Shown here one piece after another: positions 51,261 to 59,934 of a stretch of DNA of 64,000 nucleotides. The first letter of the stretch is position 1. Every line of letters begins with the position of its first letter. Both the position numbers and the translations under genes were made by a program. The notes beneath the pieces were generated by a model. The model ran no database searches and was not told the DNA's origin. It worked only from the letters and a program-made list of their open reading frames with translations. The DNA lies in assembly GCF_023554255.2 (NCBI RefSeq), contig NZ_JAMJWD020000003.1:186001-250000 (forward strand), given 5' to 3'. The DNA comes from Phyllobacterium sp. 21LDTY02-6 (GTDB taxonomy: Bacteria; Pseudomonadota; Alphaproteobacteria; Rhizobiales; Rhizobiaceae).

Positions 51261-52297
51261 CGCGCGCCAGCCAGATCCTGCGGCGGTCGGCCGCCCTCGG
51301 CGCCCTGCTCGCCGCCGCCTTCGCAGCCATCGCCCTGGTCGTCGGCATCAGCGTCGGCATCGGCGACCTGCCGATACCGCTGGCGACGACATTCCTCGCC
51401 GTGACGAACCGTCTCGGCTGGACGGCGGCAGAACTCAACCGCATCCACGAGGCCGTCATCTGGGATTACCGGCTCAGCCGGGCGCTGGTCGCGGCCTTCT
51501 GCGGTGCGGGACTGGCGCTGTCGGGAGCAATCATGCAGTCGCTGCTGCGCAATCCGCTGGCCGAACCCTATGTGCTCGGCATCTCGGCCGGCGCCTCGAC
51601 GGGCGCGGTTTCGATCCTCATCTTCGGCCTTGGCGCCGGCGTGGTCTCGCTGTCGGCCGGCGCCTTCGCCGGCGCCTTTGCGGCATTCCTGTTCGTGGCC
51701 CTGCTTTCCAACGGCACCCGCGGCGGCAACGACCGCACGATCCTCGCCGGCGTTGCCGCGTCGCAGCTGTTCAATGCCACCACCTCCTATATCGTCACCA
51801 CCTCGGGCAATGCGCAGCAGGCGCGCGACGTGATGTTCTGGCTGCTCGGCAGCTTCGGCGGCGTGCGCTGGCCCGAACTCGTCCTCGTCGCGGCGATCAT
51901 CGGCGCGGGCCTCGTCGCCTGCCTGTTCTATGCGCGCGTGCTCGATGCCTTCGCTTTCGGCGACGAAGCCGCGGCTTCGCTCGGCGTCAATGTCGGCAGA
52001 ACGCGCGTGGCGCTCTTCGCCCTGACCGCGCTGATGACCGCGACCATCGTCAGCATGGTCGGATCGATCGGCTTCGTCGGCCTCGTCGTGCCCCATGTCG
52101 CGCGCTTTTTCGCCGGGCCGCTGCACATGCGCCTGCTGCCGGCCTGCGCCATAGGCGGCGCGATCTTCATGGTCCTCGCCGATATCGGCTCGCGTTCCAT
52201 CGTGCCGCAGCAGGTGCTGCCCATCGGCGTGGTGACGGCGCTTGTCGGCGTGCCGTTCTTCTCCGTCATCCTCTACCGGTTCCAGCGCGCATCATGA
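51257..52297 (+). CDS. FecCD-family ABC transporter permease
   Basis: A 346-residue inner-membrane permease with about nine to ten helices. FecCD landmarks are LSGAIMQSLLRNPLAEPYVLG near residue 90, TTSYIVTTSGNAQQARDVMFWLLGSFGG in the middle (WLLGS motif), the AASLGVN cytosolic loop that contacts the ATPase and GFVGLVVPHVAR near 270. The start is GTG inside the preceding stop (GTGA). The frame is open further upstream but lies within the binding-protein gene. It imports iron chelates with the ATPase encoded next. Confidence 0.9.
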   Translation: MTRASQILRRSAALGALLAAAFAAIALVVGISVGIGDLPIPLATTFLAVTNRLGWTAAELNRIHEAVIWDYRLSRALVAAFCGAGLALSGAIMQSLLRNPLAEPYVLGISAGASTGAVSILIFGLGAGVVSLSAGAFAGAFAAFLFVALLSNGTRGGNDRTILAGVAASQLFNATTSYIVTTSGNAQQARDVMFWLLGSFGGVRWPELVLVAAIIGAGLVACLFYARVLDAFAFGDEAAASLGVNVGRTRVALFALTALMTATIVSMVGSIGFVGLVVPHVARFFAGPLHMRLLPACAIGGAIFMVLADIGSRSIVPQQVLPIGVVTALVGVPFFSVILYRFQRAS

Positions 52298-53055
52298 GCT
52301 TCAAGACCGACAATCTCACCTGGAAAATCGGCAGGAAGACGATCCTCGACGGCATCAGCTTCGAGGCGCAGCCGGGCAAGATGCTCGGCCTGCTCGGGCC
52401 GAACGGTTCCGGCAAGACCTCGCTGCTGCGGCTGCTCGCCGGGCTCAAGCGGCCGCATTCCGGCAGGATCAGCCTCGGCGGCACCGATATCGGCCAGATC
52501 GGGCGCAAGGCGCTGGCCAGGCGGGTCGCCTTCGTCGAGCAACATGCCACCACCACCGCCAATCTGCGCGTCGTCGATGTCGTGCGCCTCGGCCGTTTTC
52601 CACATCGCACCATGTTTTCCGGCTGGTCGCCCGGCGACGAGGAAGCCGTCGCGACCGCCATTGAGCGGGCCGGCATGGCCGAAAAGCGCAATGACCCCTG
52701 GTCCAGCCTGTCGGGCGGCGAAAAGCAGCGGACCCACATCGCCCGCGCATTGGCGCAGGCGCCGCACGAGCTGATCCTCGACGAGCCGACCAACCATCTC
52801 GACATCCAGCACCAGCTCGGCCTCATGCGCCTCGTATCGAGCCTGTCGATCACCAGCATCATCGCGCTGCACGATCTGAACCATGCCGCCGTCTTCTGCG
52901 ACACGCTGCTCATCCTGCAGCAGGGAAAGATCGTCGCGTCGGGAACGCCGGAAGAGGTGTTGACGGAGCGCCTGCTCCGGGACGTCTTCTCCGTCGAGGC
53001 CCGCGTCGAGCAATCGCCCTATCACGCGCGGCCCCTCGTCCAGTATCTCGGCTAA
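52294..53055 (+). CDS. FecE-like ABC transporter ATP-binding protein
   Basis: A 253-residue ATPase of the iron-chelate class. Walker A is GPNGSGKTS near residue 36, Q-loop VEQHATT, signature LSGGEKQR near 144, Walker B ELILDEPTNHLD near 162 and H-loop ALHDLNHAA near 197. The start overlaps the permease stop by 4 bp. Its 3' end lies 11 bp from the convergent lipoprotein gene without an obvious terminator between them. Confidence 0.92.
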   Translation: MSFKTDNLTWKIGRKTILDGISFEAQPGKMLGLLGPNGSGKTSLLRLLAGLKRPHSGRISLGGTDIGQIGRKALARRVAFVEQHATTTANLRVVDVVRLGRFPHRTMFSGWSPGDEEAVATAIERAGMAEKRNDPWSSLSGGEKQRTHIARALAQAPHELILDEPTNHLDIQHQLGLMRLVSSLSITSIIALHDLNHAAVFCDTLLILQQGKIVASGTPEEVLTERLLRDVFSVEARVEQSPYHARPLVQYLG

Positions 53056-53066
53056 CTGGTCCTCGA

Positions 53067-53933
53067 TCAGTATGTTTTCGGCTTCTTCTCCGTCCATTGC
53101 GGCGGCAGGCCGTAATTGGAGGCGACGACACCGAGCAGTCCCGGCGCGCGGCCGTAGGATTCGCAGGCGGCATATTTCGGCTTGCCGCCGAGCCAGGATC
53201 GCACGCGTTGTCTTGACGGCAGCGCCATGGAGAACGCTTTCGGCTCCCTTCCGGCGATGAGCATCTTCGAATAGTCGGAGGCGAATTTGGTGGCGAGGCC
53301 ATAGGCGTCGCCGACTTCCGAATAGCGCGGATTGTCCTGGATCGAATTCGCGCCCCGCGCCCATACCATCGCCGCGCGCTGGACGCCGACGCTGTCGACC
53401 GCTTCCGCCTCGACCGCCAGCCCGCCAAGGCCGAATGGCAGCCGCGGCACGCTGACGGGAATATTGCTCGGCATGGCAAAGCCGCTGCCGACGGTCACGG
53501 CGGCGGAAATTCCGGCCATGGCCTTGTTGGTGGGAACGACGTCGGTGATGACGGAACGGATGACGATATCCGCCGGCTGGCCGGGCTGGACCATCCGGTA
53601 TTTGTCGCTGAGCGCGACGCAGAGCGCGCGATCCATGACATTGGTCACCAGGGCGCGGTCAGCCGCCGATCTGACATCGGATGCGGCGCCGGGCGCATAG
53701 GTGGTCGGCATGATGCTGGCGGTCTTCACCGCCGCAAGCGCCGGCCCGTCGACATAGATGCGCTTTTTGGCGATCTTCCCCTTGGGCGCGCCGAGATTGC
53801 TGTACGAGGTCAGCGTTCCGCCTTCCTTCAGCGGCACCGAGGCGCAGCCGGCGACCGCCAGGCTCAGGGACAAGGCCAGGCCCAGGGGCAAGGCCGGGCA
53901 GAGGGGGGGAAAAGCCGGGCGGAGCGAGCGCAT
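53067..53933 (-). CDS. DUF3313 family lipoprotein
   Basis: A 288-residue lipoprotein with a signal peptide ending in the lipobox LAVAGC near residue 28; the cysteine would carry lipid. The mature part has the DUF3313 pattern (YSNLGAPKG, KRIYVDGPALAAVKT, ALVTNVMDRALCVALSDKY, PADIVIRSVITDVVPTNK). ATG 53933 is chosen because it gives a clean signal peptide; a GTG at 54029 would add 32 residues of Pro-Val repeats encoded by a 12-bp DNA repeat, probably not translated. A motif shared with the two-component promoter lies upstream. Function unknown, envelope-related. Confidence 0.78.
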   Translation of the reverse strand: MRSLRPAFPPLCPALPLGLALSLSLAVAGCASVPLKEGGTLTSYSNLGAPKGKIAKKRIYVDGPALAAVKTASIMPTTYAPGAASDVRSAADRALVTNVMDRALCVALSDKYRMVQPGQPADIVIRSVITDVVPTNKAMAGISAAVTVGSGFAMPSNIPVSVPRLPFGLGGLAVEAEAVDSVGVQRAAMVWARGANSIQDNPRYSEVGDAYGLATKFASDYSKMLIAGREPKAFSMALPSRQRVRSWLGGKPKYAACESYGRAPGLLGVVASNYGLPPQWTEKKPKTY

Positions 53934-53961
53934 GAGCGACCGATGGGCGGAACGTCGAAAC

Positions 53962-53997
53962 AATGGAACCGGGAATGGAACCGGGACTGGAACTGGT
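53962..53997. repeat. 12-bp tandem repeat, three copies
   Basis: AATGGAACCGGG twice and ACTGGAACTGGT once, just upstream of the favoured lipoprotein start. Read in the lipoprotein frame it would encode a Pro-Val/Phe repeat. Confidence 0.75.
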
Positions 53998-54059
53998 GGG
54001 TTGTTGGGCACGTCTGTGGCCTCCGTCACGAATGATCGGGCGGACCTTGCGAGCCGAGA

Positions 54060-54077
54060 ATTGCCGCAACATTACGG
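54060..54077 (-). promoter_or_regulatory. Candidate response-regulator site before the lipoprotein gene
   Basis: On the + strand this reads ATTGCCGCAACATTACGG. It matches 17 of 18 bases of the sequence at 56147-56164 upstream of the response-regulator gene. It lies in the 66-bp gap after the histidine-kinase gene, upstream of the lipoprotein gene on the reverse strand. Confidence 0.55.
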
Positions 54078-54095
54078 CTTGAAACATATGCGTAT

Positions 54096-55439
54096 TCAGG
54101 GGATCCGAATTGCCACGCGCGTTCCGGCGGCACCGCTTTCGAGGATGATCCGCCCGCCATGGTGCGCCACGATCTGCTTGACGAGACTGAGCCCGAGGCC
54201 GGCGCCGATACTCTTCGGCGCAACCCGGTAGAAGGGCTCGAACACGAGTTCCCGATGCTCCGGCGCTATGCCCGGCCCCTCGTCGGCCACTTCGATCTCG
54301 CCGCCGCGCGAAACCGCAACCGTGATCGTCCCGGCATTGCCGCCATGCTCGATCGCATTGCGCACGAGATTGCCGATCGCGCGCGGCAGGGTTGTCGGGC
54401 TGCCCATGCGCTGCAATCGCTCGACCTCGCTCTGGAACGATATCTGGTAGCCGCCGGCGATGGCCAGGGGCGCAAGATCGGCGACGACCATCCGGGCGAT
54501 CTCGACGAGATCGACCAGTTCATGCTGGTCCGTCCCCTGGTCGTTGCGCTCGAAATCGAGCAGTTGCTCGGCCGTCTCCGCCAGGCGGGCAACGTCCTTC
54601 AGCAGCGTCGTCCTGGCCGCTCCCTCCGCCATCCCGTCGATGCGCGTCTGCATGATGGCGATCGGCGTGCGCAGCTCATGGGCGGCATCGACGAGGAAGC
54701 GCCGGCGCTTCTCGAATTCGGCCTCGAGCCGATCCAGCGCACCGTTGAAGGCGACGACGAGCGGAGCGACCTCCCGGGGGATGCCCTCGACGGGAAGGCG
54801 CGCGCCATGGCGCTGCGGCTCGATCTCCGCTGCCTTGCGCGCGACATCGTCCACCCTTGCGAGCGACCGCCTGACGATCCTCGGCACGGTCAGGAAGATC
54901 GCCGGCAGCGAAAGGACGATCAGGGGAACATAGATCGGATAGCTGGCGATCAGGAAAGCGAGGACGGGCCAGCCCTGGTGGGCGAAGCCGCCAAACAATA
55001 TCCGCACTTCGCCCGCCGCCGTATCGACGCGCTCGACCGAGGCGATCTCGTCGGTCGCCGTGGCGCCGCGAATATCCGCCGCCTGGAACACATGCGCCAG
55101 CGCCGCGAGCCCGGCATAGGGCGCGGGGATGACGCCATGGGAGACCGAGGCGCCGTCCCTGGTGGCGACGACATACCAGAGCCGGCTGTTGCGCCGCTTG
55201 AGGTCGCGCAGGGCCTGTGTGTCGGCGATGACGAAGCCGCCCTTGCCGTCGCGCTGCACCGCCTCGGCCATCACCGAACCGATCTCGCGTTCCACGGCGA
55301 AATTGGGCGACCTGATCGTCGTCGCCCAGAAACAGAGGCCGACGATCACCGCGGCGACGACGGCGGTGATCACCAGGCTGAGCCGCCAGCTCAGCTTCCA
55401 CCAAAGCGACGGGTTCGCCATTGTTGCCATGCGCGTCAC
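54096..55439 (-). CDS. Two-component sensor histidine kinase
   Basis: A 447-residue membrane kinase. One helix lies at ~18-36 and a second at ~165-190, enclosing a periplasmic sensor region of about 125 residues with no recognised fold. A HAMP-like segment follows. The phosphorylated histidine is in DAAHELRTPIAIMQ near 257. The catalytic domain has the N box LVRNAIEHGGN, DEGPGIAPEHREL and GLGLSLVKQIVAHHGG. It overlaps the response-regulator stop by 4 bp. The architecture is that of QseC/TctE-type kinases. The signal is unknown. Confidence 0.9.
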   Translation of the reverse strand: MTRMATMANPSLWWKLSWRLSLVITAVVAAVIVGLCFWATTIRSPNFAVEREIGSVMAEAVQRDGKGGFVIADTQALRDLKRRNSRLWYVVATRDGASVSHGVIPAPYAGLAALAHVFQAADIRGATATDEIASVERVDTAAGEVRILFGGFAHQGWPVLAFLIASYPIYVPLIVLSLPAIFLTVPRIVRRSLARVDDVARKAAEIEPQRHGARLPVEGIPREVAPLVVAFNGALDRLEAEFEKRRRFLVDAAHELRTPIAIMQTRIDGMAEGAARTTLLKDVARLAETAEQLLDFERNDQGTDQHELVDLVEIARMVVADLAPLAIAGGYQISFQSEVERLQRMGSPTTLPRAIGNLVRNAIEHGGNAGTITVAVSRGGEIEVADEGPGIAPEHRELVFEPFYRVAPKSIGAGLGLSLVKQIVAHHGGRIILESGAAGTRVAIRIP

Positions 55440-56107
55440 TCTTCCTTCAGGAGATAGCCGACACCGCGAATATTGTGGATCGCCACGCCGGCACTGGCGT
55501 CCTGTAGCCGCTTGCGCAGCCGGGAAATATGCGAGTCGAGCGCATTGGACTGGATCTCTTCCTCGTAATTATAGACCGCAGCCTCGAGCGTGGACCTGAG
55601 GACGGTCCTGCCCTTGCGCTTCGCCAGCGCCACGAGCACGAGCAGCTCGCGCCGCGGCAGGTCGAGCACGGCGGTATCCAGCATGACGTTCAGGTGCAGC
55701 GGATCGATCACCATGTGCCCCGCCGCGATGCTCGGCTCGGCGAGCTGTGCCGGCCGCCGCAGCACCGCCCGCACCCGCGCGATCAGTTCTTCGACGAGGA
55801 ACGGCTTGCCGAGATAATCGTCGGCGCCGATGTTCAGGCCCTCTACCCGTTCGAGCGGCTCGTTGCGCGCCGTCAGGATGATGATGGCGGACTTGACACC
55901 AGCCCGCCTGAGCTTCGGAATGAATGTCAGCCCGTCGCCATCCGGCAGGCGGCGATCGAGCAGGATCGCGTCGTAATCATTCTGCAGCGTCAGTTCGAAA
56001 GCGTTGGTCAGCTGCATCGTATGGTCTGTGACGACGCCGTGCTTCTTCAGCGCGACCGAAAGCGCCGCCGCCAGTTCTTTCTCGTCTTCTATCAGCAGAA
56101 GTCTCAT
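55436..56107 (-). CDS. OmpR/PhoB-family response regulator
   Basis: A 223-residue regulator. The receiver domain has the acidic pair EDE near residue 8, phospho-acceptor D51 in DAILLDRRLPDGDG, T/S switch region IILTARN and lysine in YLGKPF near 102. The OmpR-type winged helix at ~130-220 includes LPRRELLVLVALAKRKGRTV and the recognition part SNALDSHISRLRKRL, then GVGYLL. An inverted repeat lies 25 bp upstream, so it probably regulates its own operon. Together with the kinase it forms one operon on the reverse strand. Confidence 0.92.
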   Translation of the reverse strand: MRLLLIEDEKELAAALSVALKKHGVVTDHTMQLTNAFELTLQNDYDAILLDRRLPDGDGLTFIPKLRRAGVKSAIIILTARNEPLERVEGLNIGADDYLGKPFLVEELIARVRAVLRRPAQLAEPSIAAGHMVIDPLHLNVMLDTAVLDLPRRELLVLVALAKRKGRTVLRSTLEAAVYNYEEEIQSNALDSHISRLRKRLQDASAGVAIHNIRGVGYLLKEE

Positions 56108-56132
56108 TGTGCCCGCCCGTCCGTTCGGTTCT

Positions 56133-56167
56133 TTTCCGTAATGAAGATTGCCGCAGCATTACGGAAA
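56133..56167 (-). promoter_or_regulatory. Inverted repeat upstream of the response-regulator gene
   Basis: Perfect 11-bp arms TTTCCGTAATG and CATTACGGAAA around AAGATTGCCGCAG, 25 bp upstream of the start. The right half with the spacer (ATTGCCGCAGCATTACGG) recurs with one change at 54060-54077. Confidence 0.65.
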
Positions 56168-56237
56168 GGGCCGCTCCGCTCGGGACGCGCCGCAGGTTCC
56201 GGGTGATGCGTTCAATGTCGCGCCCAGCGAGCGCCTG

Positions 56238-56858
56238 CTAGTGGATCCAGAAGAGAACCGGGATCCAGCCCGCCTGCTGTCCTTGCTCGATCAGCTCGAA
56301 AAACGGTATCGAAAGCAGGAATACCAGGCCGTCGAGCAGCGTCCTGTTGAGAAGGTGCGGCCTGAACGTGACGTGGTCGTCATCCCTGAAAAGCCACGGC
56401 TTCGGGAAGAAGCGCGGCACGGAGGCCCGGTAGGACCGATACGAAGCGCCGAGCCTTGCAGTCAGATAGCGCTCTTCGCGCAGCGTCACGATGTAGAATG
56501 CGCAGGCGCACAGGACAGGCACGATCACCGTGACCGCCAGGGTGCCGGTCTGCGCGCCGACGCCGACGGATGCCAGCGTCGAGAAGAAATAAAGCGGGTT
56601 GCGCATGATCGAATAGGGCCCGGTGGTGACGACCTCCGCCGATTTGCGCCCGCCAATATAGAGCGTCGACCACAACCGCCCGCCAATCCCGGTCAACATG
56701 AGGGCAAGGCCCAGCATTTCGATGCGCTCATGCGTCGGCTCGTCATTGAGTGAACCTGTGAACACGAGAAAGAGACAGATCAGGGCGATGATGATGCCCA
56801 GAACGATCCGCCTCCATGCCTGATAGGAGGACATTGCACTTGCAGACTCGCGATCCAT
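56238..56858 (-). CDS. Isoprenylcysteine carboxyl methyltransferase (ICMT/PEMT-like) family protein
   Basis: A 206-residue membrane protein with four to five helices. The ICMT signature GPYSIMRNPLYFFSTLASVG is near residue 80, and the late REERYLTARLGASYRSYRASVPRF motif matches the conserved E-E..L....G..Y..Y...V.R of bacterial family members. Substrates in bacteria are unknown and could be small isoprenoid-like or phospholipid compounds. ATG 56858 was chosen; ATG 56834 and a longer frame to 56888 are alternatives, none with a strong ribosome site. It stands between the two-component operon and the sulfur genes. Confidence 0.82.
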   Translation of the reverse strand: MDRESASAMSSYQAWRRIVLGIIIALICLFLVFTGSLNDEPTHERIEMLGLALMLTGIGGRLWSTLYIGGRKSAEVVTTGPYSIMRNPLYFFSTLASVGVGAQTGTLAVTVIVPVLCACAFYIVTLREERYLTARLGASYRSYRASVPRFFPKPWLFRDDDHVTFRPHLLNRTLLDGLVFLLSIPFFELIEQGQQAGWIPVLFWIH

Positions 56859-56937
56859 GTGAAGAGCCCCGGTTGAGAATCCGCACAAAATTCAACTGCA
56901 AGTAGGCCGATTTGCGGCGTGAAAACGCCAGCATGAA

Positions 56938-56983
56938 GGTCGTTCCGGAGGCCTGCAAACCGCGGGCCAGCCGGAGAACGACC
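56938..56983 (-). terminator. Hairpin after the rhodanese gene
   Basis: Arms GGTCGTTC / GAACGACC extended by CGG / CCG after a 2-nt bulge. It lies 16 bp beyond the rhodanese stop on the reverse strand and ends in TTCA, a weak U tract. Confidence 0.42.
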
Positions 56984-56998
56984 GGACCACACCGAATA

Positions 56999-58615
56999 TC
57001 AGATCACATGGAAGAAATGCGTGCCGTCGCGGTCCAGCTGGCCGACAAGGCCATATTCCCATTCGAGATAGTCTTCCATGGCCTTGCGCGGCGCATCGGT
57101 CCCTTCATAGGGTCGGCGATAGCGGTCGATGCGCGGCGACGCCAGCCGTTCCTCGCCGGATGACAGCGCGCGCCCGCTTGCGGCCCATGCCTCGGTGCCG
57201 CCGGCAAGCAGGAACGCTTCGGCGAAACCGAGCTCCTGCAGGTCCTGCACCACAAATCGCGCCAGCGCTCCCGTCGCGCAGGTGACGACATAGCGCTGCG
57301 CGGGCCCGATCGCCTGCAAGGCCTGTTGCAGCTGCGACCGCAGCGCCCACCACGCGCCGGGGATATGGCCCTTCACATGTCTCGCCGACGCCGTGACGTC
57401 GATGACCGCCGCCGTTCCGGCTGCCAGCCATTCCTCGAGCTTTTGCGGATCGACCTCCGGGACATCCGGCGCATGCGGGGCAAGCGCTGCGGTACTGGCG
57501 CTGTCCGCCTGCTGCTGGCCCGGTTCGGCGTCGATCACATAGGTCTCCCAGCCCATCTGTATGAGCCAGGACGCGGCCATGTCGGCGCGGGTTCCATCAT
57601 CGTCGGCCAGCAGGATCGCGGCGCCGCGGACGGGAGCGACGTGGTCGGTCTCCTGCACCAGCTGCCCGCCGGGGACATTCTGGAACCCTGGCAGATGACC
57701 CTCGGCAAATTCTTCCGCCGTGCGCACGTCGATACGGTAGACCGTCCTGCCGGGCGCGATGAGCCTGCCTGCCTCGACCAGCGAGATATGGCGCACGCCG
57801 GCGCGCTCCGCCACGGCGCGCGCATTCTCGCGGGCAGCCTTGCGCGCGACGGTCGAGGTCTCGTCCGGGAAGCGGCGGGTGGCGCCATGTTCGAGCGAGA
57901 GCCCGGCGAGCGTCCAGCCGATGGTGCCGTTGCGCAAGCCGGCGACCGGGTTGGGAATGCCCGCATTGATGAGGGACTGGGTGCCGATGATCGAGCGCGT
58001 CCTGCCGGCGCAATTGACGATCACCGTCGTTCGCGGGTCCGGTGCGAGATCGCGCACCCGCAACACAAGCTCGCCGCCCGGCACGGAGGTTCCCGTCGGG
58101 ATATTCATCGTGTTGAATTCGTCGAACCGCCTGGCATCGAGGATGACCGGCGGCGTATCGGATTCGATCAGCCTCTGCACCTCCTCGGCCGGCAGCAGCG
58201 GCGTATGGCGCAGGCCCTCGACGAGCTCGCCGAAAGCCTTGGACGGAACATTCACGTCGATGAAGGTCTCGTAACCCGCCTGCTGCCATGCGGCGAGCCC
58301 ACCCTCCAGCAGGTGGACATTGCCATATCCCCACGCCCTGAGCTTCTGCGCCGCAATCGGCGCAAGGTCCCGCAAGCCGTCATGGCCATAGAGCACGATG
58401 AGGACGTCCGGGTTGGGTACCCGCCGCCGGACTTCCAGCTCCAGCTTGCTGAGCGGCAAATTCGCGGCCCAGAGCGGATGGGCTTCGGCGAACTGGGCTT
58501 CCTCGCGCAGGTCCGCGAACAATATTTCGCGCCGGGCCAGCAATTCGGCGCGCACCTCGGCCGGTGAGCGGGTCGGGAATGTGGAGTGGATATCGGCGGG
58601 CAATGGCTTGGTCAT
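56999..58615 (-). CDS. Four-domain rhodanese-like sulfurtransferase
   Basis: A 538-residue protein built from four rhodanese modules. Domain 1 (~1-120) has VLYGHDGLRD at the active loop, without cysteine. Domain 2 (~140-260) has VNCAGRTRS with an intact catalytic cysteine. Domain 3 (~290-385) has LLADDDGTRA, again without cysteine. Domain 4 (~400-500) has VTCATGALA with cysteine. It would move sulfane sulfur to an acceptor such as cyanide, thiol or a metabolic partner. It lies 56 bp after the DszC-like gene on the same strand, at the end of a sulfonate assimilation set. Confidence 0.87.
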   Translation of the reverse strand: MTKPLPADIHSTFPTRSPAEVRAELLARREILFADLREEAQFAEAHPLWAANLPLSKLELEVRRRVPNPDVLIVLYGHDGLRDLAPIAAQKLRAWGYGNVHLLEGGLAAWQQAGYETFIDVNVPSKAFGELVEGLRHTPLLPAEEVQRLIESDTPPVILDARRFDEFNTMNIPTGTSVPGGELVLRVRDLAPDPRTTVIVNCAGRTRSIIGTQSLINAGIPNPVAGLRNGTIGWTLAGLSLEHGATRRFPDETSTVARKAARENARAVAERAGVRHISLVEAGRLIAPGRTVYRIDVRTAEEFAEGHLPGFQNVPGGQLVQETDHVAPVRGAAILLADDDGTRADMAASWLIQMGWETYVIDAEPGQQQADSASTAALAPHAPDVPEVDPQKLEEWLAAGTAAVIDVTASARHVKGHIPGAWWALRSQLQQALQAIGPAQRYVVTCATGALARFVVQDLQELGFAEAFLLAGGTEAWAASGRALSSGEERLASPRIDRYRRPYEGTDAPRKAMEDYLEWEYGLVGQLDRDGTHFFHVI

Positions 58616-58671
58616 GTCGGTGCTTTCAGGATTTTCAGCGATGGGCAGGGTTTTCAGCGATGGGGTTTTGC

Positions 58672-59919
58672 TCAGAAATACGCGCCCGTGGGCGGCAACC
58701 GCCCGTCGAGCAGGTTCTGGCCGAGGAAGCGCTCCTTGTAGAGCCGGGGATTATGCGAGGCGATGACCTTGATGTTGCGCCAGTGCCGGTCGAGGCCGCG
58801 CCTGCTCGACACGGCCGAGCCGGAGCCAAGATCGATCAGCCAGCTTGCGACCTGCGGCGCGAGATCGTCGATCACCACTTTCGCTTCGCAGGCCGAGAGC
58901 GTGGCGGCCAGCACGGCATCATGTTCCGCCGGCGTGCCATGACTGTCCCAGGCCGCCTGCAGGGCCGCGATCGCCCGGTCGATGGTCGCCTCGATGGAGG
59001 CCGCATAGGCGCGGATGCGGCCGAGCTGCGATTGCAGCACCGGCTCGTCGAGCGGGTCCGGCGCCTCGCCATGGTAGAAGTTGCGCCCGCGCCGGCGCAG
59101 CACGTCGACGCCGTCGACGGCGATCCGCCTTGCGACGCCGGCGATGCAATTGGTCAGGTAGACCTGATGGAAGGTGAAGCGCCACGGCGCGGCGCCTTCA
59201 TGCGGGGCGGGATCGGGCGGATAGACCCGGTCTGCCGCAATGGCGACGGAGCTGAAACCGGCGGTGCCCGAGCCGGTGAGCCTCTGGCCGAAGCCGTCCC
59301 AGTCGTCCTCGTCCGAGACGCCCTCGCCGCGCTCCAGAATATACTGGACGGTGCTGTTGCGGCGGTTCTCGATCGCGCTGCCGACAAAGGCATCATTATA
59401 GAGATTGCCCGTCGCATAGACCTTCCTGCCCGAGCCGCGATAGACCTGGTTCGCCTCGTCCCATTCGAGCCGCGACAGCACTTTCGACGGCAATGCGCCG
59501 GCGGCGGTGGCGTCGCTGTCGGTGAAGCTCAGCCCGATGGTCTTCTTCTGCCCGGCAAGCGACAATATCCCGGCATGGAACGGATGTTCGCGCCGGCGCA
59601 GGGCGGCCTCCACCTGCCAGAGATGATTGCGGAAGGCATGGGCGATGTTGGAATCCGCCGCGGCGATATCGCGCGCGACCTCGAACAGCTCCGACAGGGA
59701 AATCCCGGCACCGCCCTCTTCGGCCGGCAGGCGCAGGCAGCCGAAGCCGAGCCGCTTCAGTTCGGCGATTTCATCATGCGGATGCCGATGCTCGACCTCG
59801 CGTTCGACGGCGAGCCGGGCGATGCGCTCGATGGTGCCGGCAAGGCCGAGCGAGCGGGAACGGGGCGATACGAGCCGGGAGAATTCGCCGGCGCTGGCAC
59901 TGTGCAACATGTCGTTCAA
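58672..59919 (-). CDS. Acyl-CoA dehydrogenase-fold flavin monooxygenase (DszC/SfnC-like)
   Basis: A 415-residue enzyme of the acyl-CoA dehydrogenase fold that uses reduced flavin and oxygen in the DszC group. Landmarks are LKRLGFGCLRLPAEEGGAG near residue 53, AFRNHLWQVEAAL, GLSFTDSD, and the C-terminal SRRGLDRHWRNIKVIASHNP that distinguishes DszC/SfnC enzymes. In sulfur starvation gene sets it precedes or follows LLM-type desulfonases. Here it lies 15 bp after the LLM gene. It probably oxidises an organosulfur compound; the substrate is unknown. Confidence 0.87.
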   Translation of the reverse strand: MNDMLHSASAGEFSRLVSPRSRSLGLAGTIERIARLAVEREVEHRHPHDEIAELKRLGFGCLRLPAEEGGAGISLSELFEVARDIAAADSNIAHAFRNHLWQVEAALRRREHPFHAGILSLAGQKKTIGLSFTDSDATAAGALPSKVLSRLEWDEANQVYRGSGRKVYATGNLYNDAFVGSAIENRRNSTVQYILERGEGVSDEDDWDGFGQRLTGSGTAGFSSVAIAADRVYPPDPAPHEGAAPWRFTFHQVYLTNCIAGVARRIAVDGVDVLRRRGRNFYHGEAPDPLDEPVLQSQLGRIRAYAASIEATIDRAIAALQAAWDSHGTPAEHDAVLAATLSACEAKVVIDDLAPQVASWLIDLGSGSAVSSRRGLDRHWRNIKVIASHNPRLYKERFLGQNLLDGRLPPTGAYF

Positions 59920-59934
59920 TCCTGTGGGTGACGC

